NCBI RefSeq assembly: GCF_002005105.1
Contig: NZ_MSCV01000006.1
Span: forward strand, 124,001 to 188,000
Direction: 5' to 3'
Length of the DNA: 64,000 bases
Source of the DNA: Methylocaldum sp. 14B
Lineage (GTDB): Bacteria > Pseudomonadota > Gammaproteobacteria > Methylococcales > Methylococcaceae
A program made the translations under genes and the position numbers. This document shows positions 41,948 to 53,054 of the stretch, piece by piece. Under the pieces are notes generated by a model, which did not search any database, was not told the DNA's origin, and worked only from the letters and a program-made list of their open reading frames with translations. How positions within the stretch are numbered: the stretch's first letter is position 1; every line of letters begins with the position of its first letter.

Positions 41948-42598
41948 ATGACCTTGAACCATTCGCCCAACCAAACCTATGCCCCTTCAGCCGCCGCCGG
42001 CTTGGTGCCCATCGTCGTCGAGCAGTCCCCGCGTGGCGAAAGAGCGTTCGATATCTATTCGAGGCTGCTGAAAGAGCGGGTCATCTTCCTGGTCGGCCAG
42101 GTCGAAGACTATATGGCCAACCTGATCATCGCCCAATTGCTGTTTCTGGAATCGGAAAACCCCGACAAGGACATTCACCTTTACATCAATTCTCCGGGCG
42201 GGTTGGTCACCGCAGGCCTCGCCATTTACGACACCATGCAGTTCATCAAACCCGATGTCAGCACCCTGTGCATAGGCCAGGCCGCCAGCATGGGCGCCTT
42301 GCTGCTGGCGGGCGGCGCGGCGGGGAAACGTTTTTCTCTACCCCATTCCAGGATCATGATCCACCAGCCTCTGGGCGGGTTTCGGGGACAGGCCAGCGAT
42401 ATCGATATCCACGCGCGGGAGATCCTGTCGCTCCGCGATCGCCTGAACGGGATACTCGCCAGGCACACCGGGCAGCCCATCGAAAAAATCCGGACCGATA
42501 CCGACCGCGACAATTTCATGAGCGGGGACGACGCCAAAAGATACGGCCTCATCGATAACGTACTCAGCCAGCGGAATCGGCCTGGCGACGAGCTTTGA
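41948..42598 (+). CDS. clpP: ClpP, ATP-dependent protease proteolytic subunit
   Basis: 216 residues. Catalytic serine in G-Q-A-A-S-M-G, histidine in R-I-M-I-H-Q-P and the following aspartate region are intact; the N-terminal [21 protein letters not shown] is standard. It forms the 14-mer chamber used with ClpX. It is followed by clpX and lon, the common gammaproteobacterial order, here placed right after a nif operon (tig is not upstream). Confidence 0.97.
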   Translation: MTLNHSPNQTYAPSAAAGLVPIVVEQSPRGERAFDIYSRLLKERVIFLVGQVEDYMANLIIAQLLFLESENPDKDIHLYINSPGGLVTAGLAIYDTMQFIKPDVSTLCIGQAASMGALLLAGGAAGKRFSLPHSRIMIHQPLGGFRGQASDIDIHAREILSLRDRLNGILARHTGQPIEKIRTDTDRDNFMSGDDAKRYGLIDNVLSQRNRPGDEL

Positions 42599-42667
42599 CG
42601 CGAAAGGCGGCATGCCGGCCGGACACGGGCATGACCGAATCAACATCCAGCTAAGAGGGTAAAAGCA

Positions 42668-43942
42668 ATGAGCGACGAAAAAAACGGCAAGGAAAGAGGC
42701 GGAAAGCTTCTCTACTGTTCATTTTGCGGAAAAACCCAGCATGAGGTCAGAAAGCTTATTGCAGGTCCGGCGGTATTCGTCTGCGACGAATGCATCGAAT
42801 TATGCAACGACATCCTTCGCGAGGAGTTGGAAAGTACTTCCGATGGTGGGGACAAGCTTCCCACACCCAAGGAAATCAAGGCCATATTGGACGACTATGT
42901 CATCGGCCAGGAAAGACCCAAGCGGATTCTCGCGGTCGCGGTTTACAACCACTACAAAAGGCTGCGCGTCAAAGCCCACGCCGGGAAAAACGACGTCGAA
43001 CTGGCCAAGAGCAATATCCTTCTGATAGGGCCTACCGGTTCCGGCAAAACCCTGCTGGCGGAAACCCTGGCGCGTATCCTCAACGTGCCCTTCACCATCG
43101 CCGACGCCACCACCCTGACGGAAGCCGGCTATGTCGGCGAGGACGTGGAAAACATCATCCAAAAGCTCTTGCAGAAATGCGATTACGATGTCCAAAAAGC
43201 CGAGTCGGGCATCGTCTATATCGACGAGATCGACAAGATCTCGCGCAAATCGGCCAATCCCTCGATTACCCGCGACGTGTCCGGCGAGGGAGTGCAGCAG
43301 GCCTTGCTCAAGCTGATCGAGGGCACCGTCGCATTGATCCCGCCCCAGGGCGGGCGCAAGCATCCGCAGCAGGAATTCCTGCAAGTCAACACGGCGAACA
43401 TTCTGTTCATCTGCGGAGGTGCGTTCGCGGGTCTCGACAGGACCATCCGGGCACGTTCCGAAAAAGGCGGCATCGGTTTTTCCGCCGAGGTGAAAAGCAA
43501 GGAGGACCGCCGCAATGTGGGCGAGATCTTAGCCGGAGTCGAAGCGGAAGATTTGATCCGTTACGGCCTGATCCCCGAGTTCGTCGGACGGCTGCCGGTG
43601 GTGGCGACGCTCGAAGAGCTGGACGAGGAGGCGCTGGTCAAGATCCTGACCGAGCCGAAAAACGCTCTGGTCAAGCAGTACCAAAAACTGTTCGAGATGG
43701 AAGGCTGCGACCTCGACATCCATTCCGACGCCCTGAAGCTGATCGCCCAGCGCGCCATCGAGCGCAAGACCGGCGCGCGCGGCCTCAGAACCATACTCGA
43801 GAACGTTCTGCTCGACACGATGTACGAACTGCCGTCCGACGAGTCGGTGACCAAGGCCGTCGTCGACGAAAGCGTGGTGCGCGGCAACAACCCGCCCTAT
43901 CTGGTCTATCGAACCGAAGAAAAGCAATGCGCGTCGGCGTGA
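42668..43942 (+). CDS. clpX: ClpX, ATPase and specificity subunit of Clp protease
   Basis: 424 residues. The zinc domain has C-S-F-C-G-K near residue 17 and C-D-E-C-I-E-L-C; the AAA+ part has G-P-T-G-S-G-K-T and [10 protein letters not shown], and the I-G-F loop is present in G-G-I-G-F. ClpX unfolds substrates and feeds them to ClpP. The ATG at 42668 follows GAGGGTAA. Normal length. Confidence 0.97.
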   Translation: MSDEKNGKERGGKLLYCSFCGKTQHEVRKLIAGPAVFVCDECIELCNDILREELESTSDGGDKLPTPKEIKAILDDYVIGQERPKRILAVAVYNHYKRLRVKAHAGKNDVELAKSNILLIGPTGSGKTLLAETLARILNVPFTIADATTLTEAGYVGEDVENIIQKLLQKCDYDVQKAESGIVYIDEIDKISRKSANPSITRDVSGEGVQQALLKLIEGTVALIPPQGGRKHPQQEFLQVNTANILFICGGAFAGLDRTIRARSEKGGIGFSAEVKSKEDRRNVGEILAGVEAEDLIRYGLIPEFVGRLPVVATLEELDEEALVKILTEPKNALVKQYQKLFEMEGCDLDIHSDALKLIAQRAIERKTGARGLRTILENVLLDTMYELPSDESVTKAVVDESVVRGNNPPYLVYRTEEKQCASA

Positions 43943-44086
43943 GCCGCCCCGCGGAGTCTTGGCTTATCAACCCGGCGCGGCGACAAGCCGCGTGAGTTAG
44001 GCCTAAGCGCGTACCGGCTTGGGCGGCGACCCGAAAGACCAGGAGGGTATTTACGGGCCTGATTAATAGTTTGGAGGGCTTTTATC

Positions 44087-46513
44087 GTGGAAACTGAATC
44101 GACCGACAACGTTCATCCTGCGGAAAACCGCGTTCCGGTGCTGCCTTTGCGCGATGTGGTGGTCTATCCGCAGATGGTCGTCACCCTGTTCGTCGGGCGG
44201 GAGAAATCCATCGCGGCGCTGGACGATGCCGTGCAATCCGGCCAGAAAATCCTGGCCGTGACGCAGAAGGACCCCAAATGCGACGAGCCGGAGTTCGCGG
44301 ACTTATACGAAACCGGCACCCTGTGTACGGTCGATCAGCTATTCAAGCTGCCGGACGGTACCGTGAAGGCTTCGATCAAAGGCGCAAAACGCTGCCGAAT
44401 TAAGGAGTATCAGGTGGCCGACAGCCATGACATGGCCCTCGTCGCGCCGCTGCACGATCAAGTCAATTTAAGCATCGCGGAGATGGACGCCCTCATGCGT
44501 ATCGTCACCGGCGCTCTCGATCAGTACGTCAAACTCGATCATCAGATTCCGCGGGAAATCGTAAACGCTCTTCCGGATATCTCAGAGCCAGGCCGGCTGG
44601 CCGATACCATCGCCGCGCATATGGCTCTCAAGATCGAAGACAAGCAGGCGCTGCTGGAAACGGTCGATATCGCCGCCCGCTTCGAAAGACTGATCATGGC
44701 GATGGAAAGCACGGTCGACCGCCTTGAGGTGGAAAAGCGCATCCGCGGACGAGTCAAGCAGCAGGTGGAAGACAACCAGCGCGAGTATTATCTGAACGAA
44801 CAGATGAAAGCGATCCGGAAGGAACTGGGGGAATTGGGCGAGACGCCCGACGAGTTCGACGCGCTGGCGGAAAAGATCGTCAAGGCGAGAATGCCCAAAG
44901 CCGCTCGCGCCAAGGCCGAATCCGAGCTGGACAAGCTCAGGCGGATGCCTCCGATGTCGTCGGAATCGACGGTGGTTCGGAATTACCTCGATTGGATGAT
45001 TGACCTGCCCTGGAAAAAACGCAGCAGGGCCCGCTTCGATCTGAAGCAGGCGGAAGCGCTGCTCGAGGCCGAGCATTACGGCCTCGACAAGGTCAAGGAA
45101 CGCATCTTGGAGTACCTGGCGGTGCAACAGCGCGCCGGGAACGCGAAGGGACCGATCTTGTGCCTGGTCGGGCCGCCCGGCGTAGGCAAGACATCATTGG
45201 GCCAATCCATCGCCCGCACCACTAACCGCAAATATGTCCGCATGGCCCTGGGCGGGGTGCGGGACGAAGCCGAAATCCGCGGGCACCGGCGCACCTATAT
45301 CGGCGCACGGCCCGGCAGGATCCTTCAGTACCTGGCCAAGGCGAAGACCCGCAATCCCTTGTTCCTCCTCGACGAGATCGACAAGATGGCGATGGATTCG
45401 CGCGGCGATCCCGCCTCGGCCCTGCTCGAAGTGCTGGACCCCGAACAGAACCGCGCGTTCAACGATCATTTTCTCGAGGTCGATTTCGATTTGTCGGAGG
45501 TGATGTTCGTCGCCACCGCCAATACCCTCAACATCCCCGGCCCTCTCCTGGACCGTATGGAAGTGATCCGCATCGCCGGCTATACCGACGACGAGAAGAT
45601 CAATATCGCCGCTCGCTATCTCGTTCCCCGGCAAGTCGAGCGGAACGGTCTTAGGGAAAATGAAATCCAGATCACCGATTCTGCCTTGCAGTCCATGATC
45701 CGCCATTACACCCGGGAAGCCGGGGTGCGGAGCCTCGAACGGGAAATCGCCACGATTTGCCGCAAGGTCGTCAAGAATCTGCTGCTCAAACCCGGAACCA
45801 AGAAATGCGTGGTGACGCACCATAACCTGGAAGATTTTCTGGGCGTGCAGCGCTACCGTTACGGCCGCGCCGAGGAGACCGACCGGGTTGGCCAGGTGAC
45901 CGGGCTCGCGTGGACCGAAGTGGGCGGCGAATTGCTCACCATCGAATCCGCCGTCATGCCGGGCACGGGCCAGCAGATCTATACCGGAAGGCTGGGCGAA
46001 GTCATGCAGGAGTCGATCCGCGCCGCGATGACCGTGGCCCGTTCCCGCGCCGTCGAACTGGGCATTTCTCCCGGTTTCTATCAAGCCAGCGATATGCATA
46101 TTCACGTGCCGGAAGGGGCCACGCCCAAGGACGGCCCCAGCGCCGGGATCGGCATGTGTACCGCCCTGGTCTCGGCCTTGACCGATATTCCGGTGCGGGC
46201 CGATGTCGCGATGACCGGCGAGATCACCCTTCGCGGCGAGGTACTGCCTATCGGCGGCTTGAAGGAAAAGCTCCTGGCCGCCCATCGCGCAGGCATCAAG
46301 ACGGTGGTGATCCCTTACGAAAACGAGAAGGATCTGGCCGAGATTCCCAAAAACGTCAAAAAGGATCTCAGCATCCTTCCGGTTCGCCGGATCGACGAGG
46401 TTCTCGGCGCCGCGCTGCTGCGCCAGCCCGAATCGCAGGACGCGGCGTCCCTGCCCATCGAACAGGACCGCGCTGCCCATGGTGTCGAAAGCGGGGTGGC
46501 GATTGCTCATTAA
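44087..46513 (+). CDS. lon: Lon ATP-dependent protease
   Basis: 808 residues, starting at GTG 44087 behind GGAGGG. N-terminal substrate domain ([11 protein letters not shown]), Walker A G-P-P-G-V-G-K-T, Walker [10 protein letters not shown], and the Ser-Lys dyad with P-K-D-G-P-S-A-G-I are all present. It degrades misfolded and regulatory proteins. A 144-base gap separates it from clpX. Confidence 0.97.
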   Translation: METESTDNVHPAENRVPVLPLRDVVVYPQMVVTLFVGREKSIAALDDAVQSGQKILAVTQKDPKCDEPEFADLYETGTLCTVDQLFKLPDGTVKASIKGAKRCRIKEYQVADSHDMALVAPLHDQVNLSIAEMDALMRIVTGALDQYVKLDHQIPREIVNALPDISEPGRLADTIAAHMALKIEDKQALLETVDIAARFERLIMAMESTVDRLEVEKRIRGRVKQQVEDNQREYYLNEQMKAIRKELGELGETPDEFDALAEKIVKARMPKAARAKAESELDKLRRMPPMSSESTVVRNYLDWMIDLPWKKRSRARFDLKQAEALLEAEHYGLDKVKERILEYLAVQQRAGNAKGPILCLVGPPGVGKTSLGQSIARTTNRKYVRMALGGVRDEAEIRGHRRTYIGARPGRILQYLAKAKTRNPLFLLDEIDKMAMDSRGDPASALLEVLDPEQNRAFNDHFLEVDFDLSEVMFVATANTLNIPGPLLDRMEVIRIAGYTDDEKINIAARYLVPRQVERNGLRENEIQITDSALQSMIRHYTREAGVRSLEREIATICRKVVKNLLLKPGTKKCVVTHHNLEDFLGVQRYRYGRAEETDRVGQVTGLAWTEVGGELLTIESAVMPGTGQQIYTGRLGEVMQESIRAAMTVARSRAVELGISPGFYQASDMHIHVPEGATPKDGPSAGIGMCTALVSALTDIPVRADVAMTGEITLRGEVLPIGGLKEKLLAAHRAGIKTVVIPYENEKDLAEIPKNVKKDLSILPVRRIDEVLGAALLRQPESQDAASLPIEQDRAAHGVESGVAIAH

Positions 46514-47401
<888 letters not shown>

Positions 47402-47428
47402 AGCGCTTTTCGCTACAGTGGCGGCGGC

Positions 47429-47681
47429 GTAGGTCGGCAATCCCTTGCCGACGGAAACGGTTGGTCCGCCCTCGGCGTCAGGAAAGGATTCCCGACCTAC
47501 TTCCGGGGCAGCGGCGTAGGTCGGCAACCCCTTGCCGACGGAAACGGTTGGTCGGCCCTCTGCGTCGGGAAAGGATTCCCGACCTACTTCCGGGCAGGTC
47601 GCAGATTTTGTAGGTCGGCAATCCCTTGCCGACGGAAACGGTTGGTCCGCCCTCGGCGTCGGGAAAGGATTCCCGACCTAC
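47429..47681. repeat. Three tandem 72-bp family B units
   Basis: Units at 47429-47500, 47516-47587 and 47610-47681 are each exactly 72 bases, differ at only a few bases, and are spaced by 15 and 22 bases. Each carries GTAGGTCGGCAA at the left and TTCCCGACCTAC at the right. They fill the gap between the flavodoxin and amine oxidase genes, which has no gene. Confidence 0.92.
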
Positions 47682-47743
47682 GTTACGAGGGCTCATAAGT
47701 CGGCGATCTTGCCGATGTACGGATTGAAGAGAGAGGTGATGTC

Positions 47744-49309
47744 ATGCTGGATACGGTCATAGTCGGAGGCGGATTGTGCGGCTTGGCGCTGGCCGCCGAT
47801 CTGGAGCGCCAAGGGCGATCCTATCTCCTGTTCGAGGCTCGCTCTCGCCTGGGCGGGCGCATTCTCTCGGTGCCCTCGACGACATCCGGGATGGCGCTGG
47901 ACTTAGGTCCGACCTGGTTCTGGCCGGACATCCATCCGCGCATCTCGCGCCTAGTGGCCGATCTGGGACTCGCCTCCTTCGCCCAGCACGACCAGGACGA
48001 TGTCCTCGGCCTCAAGAACGCGGACGGCAAGCTCGAATCCCTGGGCAGTGCTCCGGTCCATAATGGCGCCATGCGATTGGAAGGCGGCATGGCGGCTTTG
48101 GTGCATGCCCTCGTGGACCGGATTCCCGAAAGCCGGCTGCGCCTGGAACAGGCGCTTATTGCCGTGGAAGAGCGGGGCGATCGCGTCGCTCTCCATTTTC
48201 GCTGCGGCAATGCCTTATCGGTAGTCGAAGCTCGCCGGGCCGTACTCGCCATTCCGCCCCGTGTGCTGGAGGAGCAGGTCCGGATGGAACCCGCGCTCGA
48301 CGACGAACTGCGCCGGGCGATGCGGGAAACGCCCACCTGGATGGCCGGAGAGGCCAAGGCCATGGCGGCCTTCGCTCGCCCCTTTTGGCGCGAGGCGGGC
48401 TTGTCCGGCAACGGTTTCGCCCGGCATGAGCAGGCGGTACTCGGCGAGATTTTCGACGCCTGCGACGCCACCGGAGAGAAGGCCGCCCTGGGAGGCTTCG
48501 TCGCGCTGTCGCCGGAGCAGCGCGAGGCGTTTAGAGTGGGCATGCCGATGCTGATCCGGAGCCAGTTGGTCCAATTCTTCGGCTCGGAGGCGGAGCTGGG
48601 CGAACAGCATTATCAGGATTGGGCGACGGAACCGTTCACCTGTAGCCGACTGGACCTCGTGCCGCCGGATCAGCACCCGGAATACGATAATCCTGTCCTG
48701 AGCCGGGCGTACTGGGACGGAAAGCTTTTGTTCGGCGCTTCGGAAACCGCCCGCTACGGCGGCGGCTATATGGAAGGTGCACTGGAGGCCGCCGCGCGGA
48801 TTCAGCGGCAGTTGGCGGAAGTTCCGGTCAGCTCGACCAATTCCAACAGCCTCGCTCGCTTCCGCGAATGGGTGAGCGGTCAAAGGCCCGCCGCCCTCGA
48901 GCATTACCAGCGGAGCCTGCACCGCCATCTCTCCACCCAGCAACGGGATCAATTGACTCAACTCTCACTGTTGGAGACGGTGGAGGACATTTACCGGGAA
49001 GCCTTGCGGCAACTCGATGAACTGCCTCTCGAAGGGGGCTCGGTGGCTGTCGTCGCCGGCCGGTCGGACCTCACCCCTCCGATTCTTGCGCCGTTCACGG
49101 GATTCAACGATGCGCTGATCGACGAGGCGCTGCGCTTCAATCGCAGCTCGTGCGCCCTGTCCAACTTTCCGGTAGAGCACGATCCGTCGCCCGATTACGT
49201 GCAGACCATCCGCAGGGATCTGGCCGCCGCTTGGCGCGAATTCGCGCTTACGGTCAACGCCCGAATCGTGGCACGCACCGCGGCTCCGGAGCTGGCCGAC
49301 TGCGCATGA
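47744..49309 (+). CDS. FAD-dependent amine oxidase-type flavoprotein
   Basis: 521 residues. The dinucleotide fold starts at once: V-I-V-G-G-G-L-C-G-L-A-L-A, then L-L-F-E-A-R-S-R-L-G-G-R and later L-D-L-G-P-T-W-F-W-P. A G-G-x-x-x-L-V-H-A-L block follows. These are monoamine-oxidase-like enzymes; the substrate is unknown. The last ~130 residues (after about 385) do not resemble the family and may be an added helical region. The ATG is at 47744 behind GAGAGAGGTG. Confidence 0.85.
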   Translation: MLDTVIVGGGLCGLALAADLERQGRSYLLFEARSRLGGRILSVPSTTSGMALDLGPTWFWPDIHPRISRLVADLGLASFAQHDQDDVLGLKNADGKLESLGSAPVHNGAMRLEGGMAALVHALVDRIPESRLRLEQALIAVEERGDRVALHFRCGNALSVVEARRAVLAIPPRVLEEQVRMEPALDDELRRAMRETPTWMAGEAKAMAAFARPFWREAGLSGNGFARHEQAVLGEIFDACDATGEKAALGGFVALSPEQREAFRVGMPMLIRSQLVQFFGSEAELGEQHYQDWATEPFTCSRLDLVPPDQHPEYDNPVLSRAYWDGKLLFGASETARYGGGYMEGALEAAARIQRQLAEVPVSSTNSNSLARFREWVSGQRPAALEHYQRSLHRHLSTQQRDQLTQLSLLETVEDIYREALRQLDELPLEGGSVAVVAGRSDLTPPILAPFTGFNDALIDEALRFNRSSCALSNFPVEHDPSPDYVQTIRRDLAAAWREFALTVNARIVARTAAPELADCA

Positions 49310-49385
49310 GTGCGTTGGTTTAATTTCAGGCGAAAGGGCAGCGAGGCGTGCTCGGAACAAAACGCTTTTCAAGGTTCAGAAAGCC

Positions 49386-49868
49386 ATGATCTATATCGTC
49401 GAAATTCCCCATGAAGGCCGGGCGTCCGCGTGGTTCGCATTCGACCGGGACGATTTCGTCCGCAAGGTCCGGGCCGCGAAAGAATCCGGAGACACCACGG
49501 TCTTCGCCGCGCTGAGCCCGCGCCAGCGTCTCGAAGCGGCAAGCCTTGCGCCCGACTCACCCGGCGCCCGGGCGGCGCAGCCGGCCGTTTTCGACGATGC
49601 GGACCGCCACGGCTGGGACACCGTTCTGTACCGGGCCGATTTTCTTCTGAGCCCCGGTCTCTGGCAGGCCGAGCCGGTATCGGAACTCGAGGCTTGCGCC
49701 GCCGCCGTCGCCCACGAACGGAAAGCCTGCCGCGTGTATCTGTCCGATAACGCCGCGGTAGCGGCGCTGTATGGAGACCCGCTCTATGATGGACGGGAAG
49801 GGTTTTACGCACACATGGCCTTGCGCGAGCAGCTCATCGCCATGGAAGCCATTTCGGACGATTTATGA
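49386..49868 (+). CDS. Unknown protein, 160 residues
   Basis: No domain recognised. It starts M-I-Y-I-V-E-I-P-H-E-G-R-A-S-A-W-F-A-F-D and is mixed alpha/beta with many alanines; the middle has H-G-W-D-T-V-L-Y-R-A-D-F. Two cysteines occur (E-A-C-A-A-A and K-A-C-R). The next two genes overlap it and each other by four bases, so these three form a small coupled set. Function unknown. Confidence 0.72.
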   Translation: MIYIVEIPHEGRASAWFAFDRDDFVRKVRAAKESGDTTVFAALSPRQRLEAASLAPDSPGARAAQPAVFDDADRHGWDTVLYRADFLLSPGLWQAEPVSELEACAAAVAHERKACRVYLSDNAAVAALYGDPLYDGREGFYAHMALREQLIAMEAISDDL

Positions 49869-50029
49869 CGGTCGAACAACTGATAACTGCCTTGCTGGAA
49901 ATGCCGAAAAACGCGGTCGTGCTTTACGAAGGCGATGCCGGCTACGCTCTTGTCGGCGGCCTGCATTTGCAGGAAAACGGAAACGAGCTGCCGGATGAGG
50001 TTATCCTGTTTCCCGATATGAACGAATGA
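49865..50029 (+). CDS. Very small unknown protein, 54 residues
   Basis: A 54-codon reading frame from ATG 49865 (overlapping the previous stop as ATGA) to TGA 50029. The product begins M-T-V-E-Q-L-I-T-A-L-L-E-M-P and continues A-V-V-L-Y-E-G-D-A-G-Y-A-L-V-G-G-L, then an acidic end F-P-D-M-N-E. The helix-then-strand layout and the coupled ends at both sides support it as a real gene. No family is known to me. Confidence 0.65.
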   Translation: MTVEQLITALLEMPKNAVVLYEGDAGYALVGGLHLQENGNELPDEVILFPDMNE

Positions 50030-50448
50030 GGCTGGGGATACCAGGCTCGATGGATGCCACGGCTGTGCTGTTTGCCAACGAAGCCTTCTATCACGCGTTT
50101 TCCCAGCGCGATTTCGACGCCATGGAGCGGTTGTGGGCGCGGGAGTGGCCGGTGCTCTGCATTCATCCCGGCTGGCCGGTGCTGACCGAACATGCCGCCA
50201 TCATCGAAAGCTGGCGGCGTATTTTCCAGAATCCGGCGACCGGCACGGTAACTCCGCATTACGCCAGAGCCTTTGTCTACGGCACCGTCGCCACGGTGGT
50301 GTGCTACGAAGAAATTCAGGGAGCGCTGCTGGTCGCCAACAATACGTTCGCGATCGAGAGGGACGAGATCCGCATCGTCCATCACCACGCATCCCATTGC
50401 GCCAATCCGCCGCCGCCGGAACCTAAGGCCGCACCGGCGGTGCAGTAG
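50026..50448 (+). CDS. NTF2-like (SnoaL/DUF4440-type) small protein
   Basis: 140 residues. It resembles the cone-shaped NTF2-like fold: F-A-N-E-A-F-Y-H-A-F-S-Q-R-D-F-D-A-M-E-R-L-W, W-P-V-L-C-I-H-P-G-W-P, then W-R-R-I-F-Q-N-P and a Y-E-E-I-Q-G-A-L-L-V-A-N-N-T-F strand. Members are enzymes or binding domains for small hydrophobic ligands. The ATG at 50026 overlaps the previous stop; an internal ATG at 50050 is also possible. The tail is proline rich. Confidence 0.82.
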   Translation: MRLGIPGSMDATAVLFANEAFYHAFSQRDFDAMERLWAREWPVLCIHPGWPVLTEHAAIIESWRRIFQNPATGTVTPHYARAFVYGTVATVVCYEEIQGALLVANNTFAIERDEIRIVHHHASHCANPPPPEPKAAPAVQ

Positions 50449-50474
50449 TGCGCCGGGATAGTTGAGGTTTTATT

Positions 50475-50643
50475 CAATTCGGCATTCGAGTGGACATTGA
50501 TCGTAGGATGGGTTAGGCCGCCAGACCGCAACGCACCGAGCGGCCTCGGACCTGTCCTGAGCCAAGTCGAAGGGGCGGTGGGTTACGCTCGGCTAACCCA
50601 CCCTACAAAAATGAATTCCTTCATTGAAAACGATTTGGAATTA
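50475..50643. repeat. Extended palindromic repeat, copy 2 (family C)
   Basis: Same plan as 18081-18223: TTCGGCATTCGAGTG head, GTAGGATGGGTTAGGC...GGCTAACCCACCCTAC palindrome and a tail AATTCCTTCATTGAAAACG. A foreign block with CTGTCCTGAGCCAAGTCGAA, related to family D, is inserted in the loop. Confidence 0.85.
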
Positions 50644-50670
50644 TTTCGGCTAATTAAGTTAGGTGGTCAA

Positions 50671-50979
50671 ATGCAAAGCACGATCAGACAAGAAACGATA
50701 CCCCAACGAACCATCACGATAGAAGGCGAGCACGCGAAACTGGCGTCCCCGGAAGAGATTGCCGATGGCATTCGGGCGGCCGTGGAGGTGTTCGAGCGCA
50801 ACGGCGTCGATCCGCTGGATTGCGCCGCGGCGATCGAAAAGCTCGAAAAGGATGAGTTGCTCAACCGTGACGAAGCCTTGCTCTGCGTCATCTGGGATCA
50901 GGCCGAGGAAGCAGCCTTCAGAGCCGTTACCGTGGGTTGGCTAAGCCGCGCCGTGGACATTCGGATCGCGGTTTCCTGA
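50671..50979 (+). CDS. Unknown protein, 102 residues
   Basis: No family recognised. It is mainly helical and acidic: S-P-E-E-I-A-D-G-I-R-A-A-V-E-V-F-E-R-N-G-V, D-C-A-A-A-I-E-K-L-E-K-D-E and a C-V-I-W-D-Q-A-E-E-A-A-F segment. The ATG at 50671 has AGGTGG in front. Codon use looks like the genome average. Alone between repeats. Confidence 0.68.
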   Translation: MQSTIRQETIPQRTITIEGEHAKLASPEEIADGIRAAVEVFERNGVDPLDCAAAIEKLEKDELLNRDEALLCVIWDQAEEAAFRAVTVGWLSRAVDIRIAVS

Positions 50980-51427
50980 GCGATAGAACAGAACTGTCGG
51001 CAAGGGATTGCCGACGGATCAACATCGTCAAGTAGGTCGGGAATCCTTTCCCGACGCGGCTGAGCTCGGCAGTCGTACTTCGCTCTTTCAGCGCCCCTGT
51101 CGCTTCCGACGAACGACGTTTGTCGCGCATGCGGTATGATCCGCCTAACACCAACCCTTCTCACCTCAACTCGAAGCTGTGAAGTTAAGGCGTTATTAGT
51201 TCGTAGGGCGGAATAGCGTACTCGCGTATTCCGCCGAATGAGAATGTTCCATTCGGCGCATTACGCTAACGCTAATGCGCCCTACGTGGGCTGCCTCTCC
51301 GGAAGAGCCGGGGGAACTCCCGATTTTATTAGATTTCGATAAAGACGCAATACAAGGTGTTATATATGATCCGATTCTGTATTGGGTTTTATTTTTGAGG
51401 TCGACTTTAAGTGAGAGCAACACAGAA
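50980..51427. repeat. Repeat-rich gap with family B and other palindromes
   Basis: No gene supported. Family B arms are at 50996-51056. A different palindrome, GTAGGGCGGAATAGCGTACTC...ATGCGCCCTAC, is at 51203-51287 and a shorter relative (GGCGGAATACGC...CCGCCCTACGG) is at 13798-13827. From about 51320 base composition turns AT-rich. Confidence 0.7.
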
Positions 51428-52156
51428 ATGTTGATCATAGAAGATTTAAGGGAATACGTATTTGGAATTTTCCTTGGAGAAGAAACCAAGAAAGATGTTG
51501 TAATTGGCGATTCTCTAAGATTTCTCGGGACGGCCTTCTTTGTTTCAAGAAAAGGGGATGCGGTAACCGCCAATCATGTTCTTCCAAAGAAGGTTCTAGA
51601 AGGAAATGAGCAGGTCTATGGGATTACGGTTAAACGTGGTCAAACAAACGTATATAAGTTGGTTGCCGCAGCGAGATTCGAAACCTCAGATTTTTCCTTA
51701 CTAAGGTTCGACCTTCAAGATTGCCGATTCTTCGAAATAGACTTTTCTGAGCCTGGGATAGGAACAGATGTAAATGCTTATGGGTATTCAGATCACGATA
51801 TTCACGGACAAGGTAAAGAACTACGGCTACTAAAGGGCCACATGACTATGCCAATCGTGTCTGGAGTTGGTGAGGTCAGCTTCCCGATTCCTAGCGGCAT
51901 GAGCGGTGGTCCTGTCATATCCGGGACAAAGTGCATTGGCTTTATGATCGGTAATGTCACGTCAGAGAAACTGCTAACTAGTTCTGAAGAAATATCAGAA
52001 ATATATAACTCAGTTGAAAAAATCACGCTGGTAGAATCAAAGGAAGTGCTCCATTATGGGATATTCAGGCCATTCTCAATTTATAAAGATCATAAGTCTG
52101 AGATTTTTTCAAATATGGATCTCCCGACATTTCTTTCTACACGTAACCATCCCTAA
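51428..52156 (+). CDS. Trypsin-like serine protease domain protein
   Basis: 242 residues from ATG 51428. The triad of chymotrypsin/HtrA-type proteases is visible: histidine in A-V-T-A-N-H-V-L, aspartate in T-S-D-F-S-L-L-R-F, serine in P-S-G-M-S-G-G-P-V. No signal peptide or PDZ domain is evident. Codon use and base composition are markedly AT-rich compared with the neighbours, so recent transfer is likely. An in-frame start at 51275 would add 51 residues that partly come from a repeat. Role unknown; phage or defence contexts use similar cytoplasmic proteases. Confidence 0.82.
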   Translation: MLIIEDLREYVFGIFLGEETKKDVVIGDSLRFLGTAFFVSRKGDAVTANHVLPKKVLEGNEQVYGITVKRGQTNVYKLVAAARFETSDFSLLRFDLQDCRFFEIDFSEPGIGTDVNAYGYSDHDIHGQGKELRLLKGHMTMPIVSGVGEVSFPIPSGMSGGPVISGTKCIGFMIGNVTSEKLLTSSEEISEIYNSVEKITLVESKEVLHYGIFRPFSIYKDHKSEIFSNMDLPTFLSTRNHP

Positions 52157-52263
52157 CATAGTGTTCAATACGGATACTTGGCCGCAACCTTCCTTCGCCA
52201 CAGCTCCGGTCGGTCACCGTCAAGCGCCGGTTAATACCACGTTAAGCTATCAATAAGACCATT

Positions 52264-52707
52264 ATGTACGAACTGGCAATATTGATTCATGTTATCGGCG
52301 CAACGGTTTGGACCGGAGGTCATATAGTCCTTTTGGTTGCAGTATTGCCTGATGTGTTGAAACATAAGGATTTAAACTACATTCGCCGGTTTGAATCCGG
52401 TTACGAAAAGATAGGGATTCCAGCCTTAATCGTCCAAATAGTATCCGGTTTATATCTGGCAAGCTTTCTCATACCAGAGGTTTCGCAGATCTTTGATTGG
52501 GCGAATCCTGCGGTTAAGTTGCTATGGGTAAAATTATCTTTGTTGCTGATTACAGCCCTGTTGGCGGCCGACGCTAGGCTGCGAGTAATACCGAATCTGA
52601 GCGCTTCAAATTTAAATTCTCTTGCGTTCCGTATCATTCCTGTAACGGTGGTTTCAGTGCTGTTTGTGATATCCGGCGTTTTGTACAGATTTGGGTGGTT
52701 CGCTTAA
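52264..52707 (+). CDS. CopD-family small membrane protein
   Basis: 147 residues with four membrane helices. The start L-A-I-L-I-H-V-I-G-A-T-V-W-T-G-G-H is the CopD/YozB-like motif with conserved His and Trp-Gly-Gly-His; later W-V-K-L-S-L-L-L-I-T is also typical. Members bind copper or haem in the membrane. Like the protease before it, it is AT-rich, so both may have come together. Confidence 0.78.
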   Translation: MYELAILIHVIGATVWTGGHIVLLVAVLPDVLKHKDLNYIRRFESGYEKIGIPALIVQIVSGLYLASFLIPEVSQIFDWANPAVKLLWVKLSLLLITALLAADARLRVIPNLSASNLNSLAFRIIPVTVVSVLFVISGVLYRFGWFA

Positions 52708-53054
52708 CTCGAACGATGCGCTTCGTGCCTCAGCGCATCCTACGCGGGCTTATTTCGGTCTACAAAGTTGCGGCAGCATGGGGAAAATTGCGGACTGGAG
52801 CATTTTGGGTTCCGATGTATAGTCTAAGTTCGTAGCGGCCGTTTACGGCGCCTGGTTTCGAGCCGGTCTGTCCTGTACGCCGGCGACTTTTGTAAAACCC
52901 TTTTGGGCCCCTTCCGGTTACGTCTCTTAGTCCAGGGTGTCACGTTCCAGATACCGTTTGACTCTGATGCGACAAGTGCCCGGTTTTTGTTTCGAGGAAC
53001 AGATTTCGGCTATCCGGCGTGCAGGATTTCCGTATGAACAAGGAGGATCAATAC
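52708..53054. other. Gap before the beta-helix gene
   Basis: 347 bases with no gene seen. A family D fragment (GAACGATGCGCTTCG...CAGCGCATCCTACG) is at 52713-52745. The rest looks unremarkable. Confidence 0.5.

Noticed and set aside
47429-47681. Possible CRISPR array
   Set aside because: Only three units, each a 72-base palindrome with spacers of 15 and 22 bases that are not unique spacer-like sequences; no cas genes.
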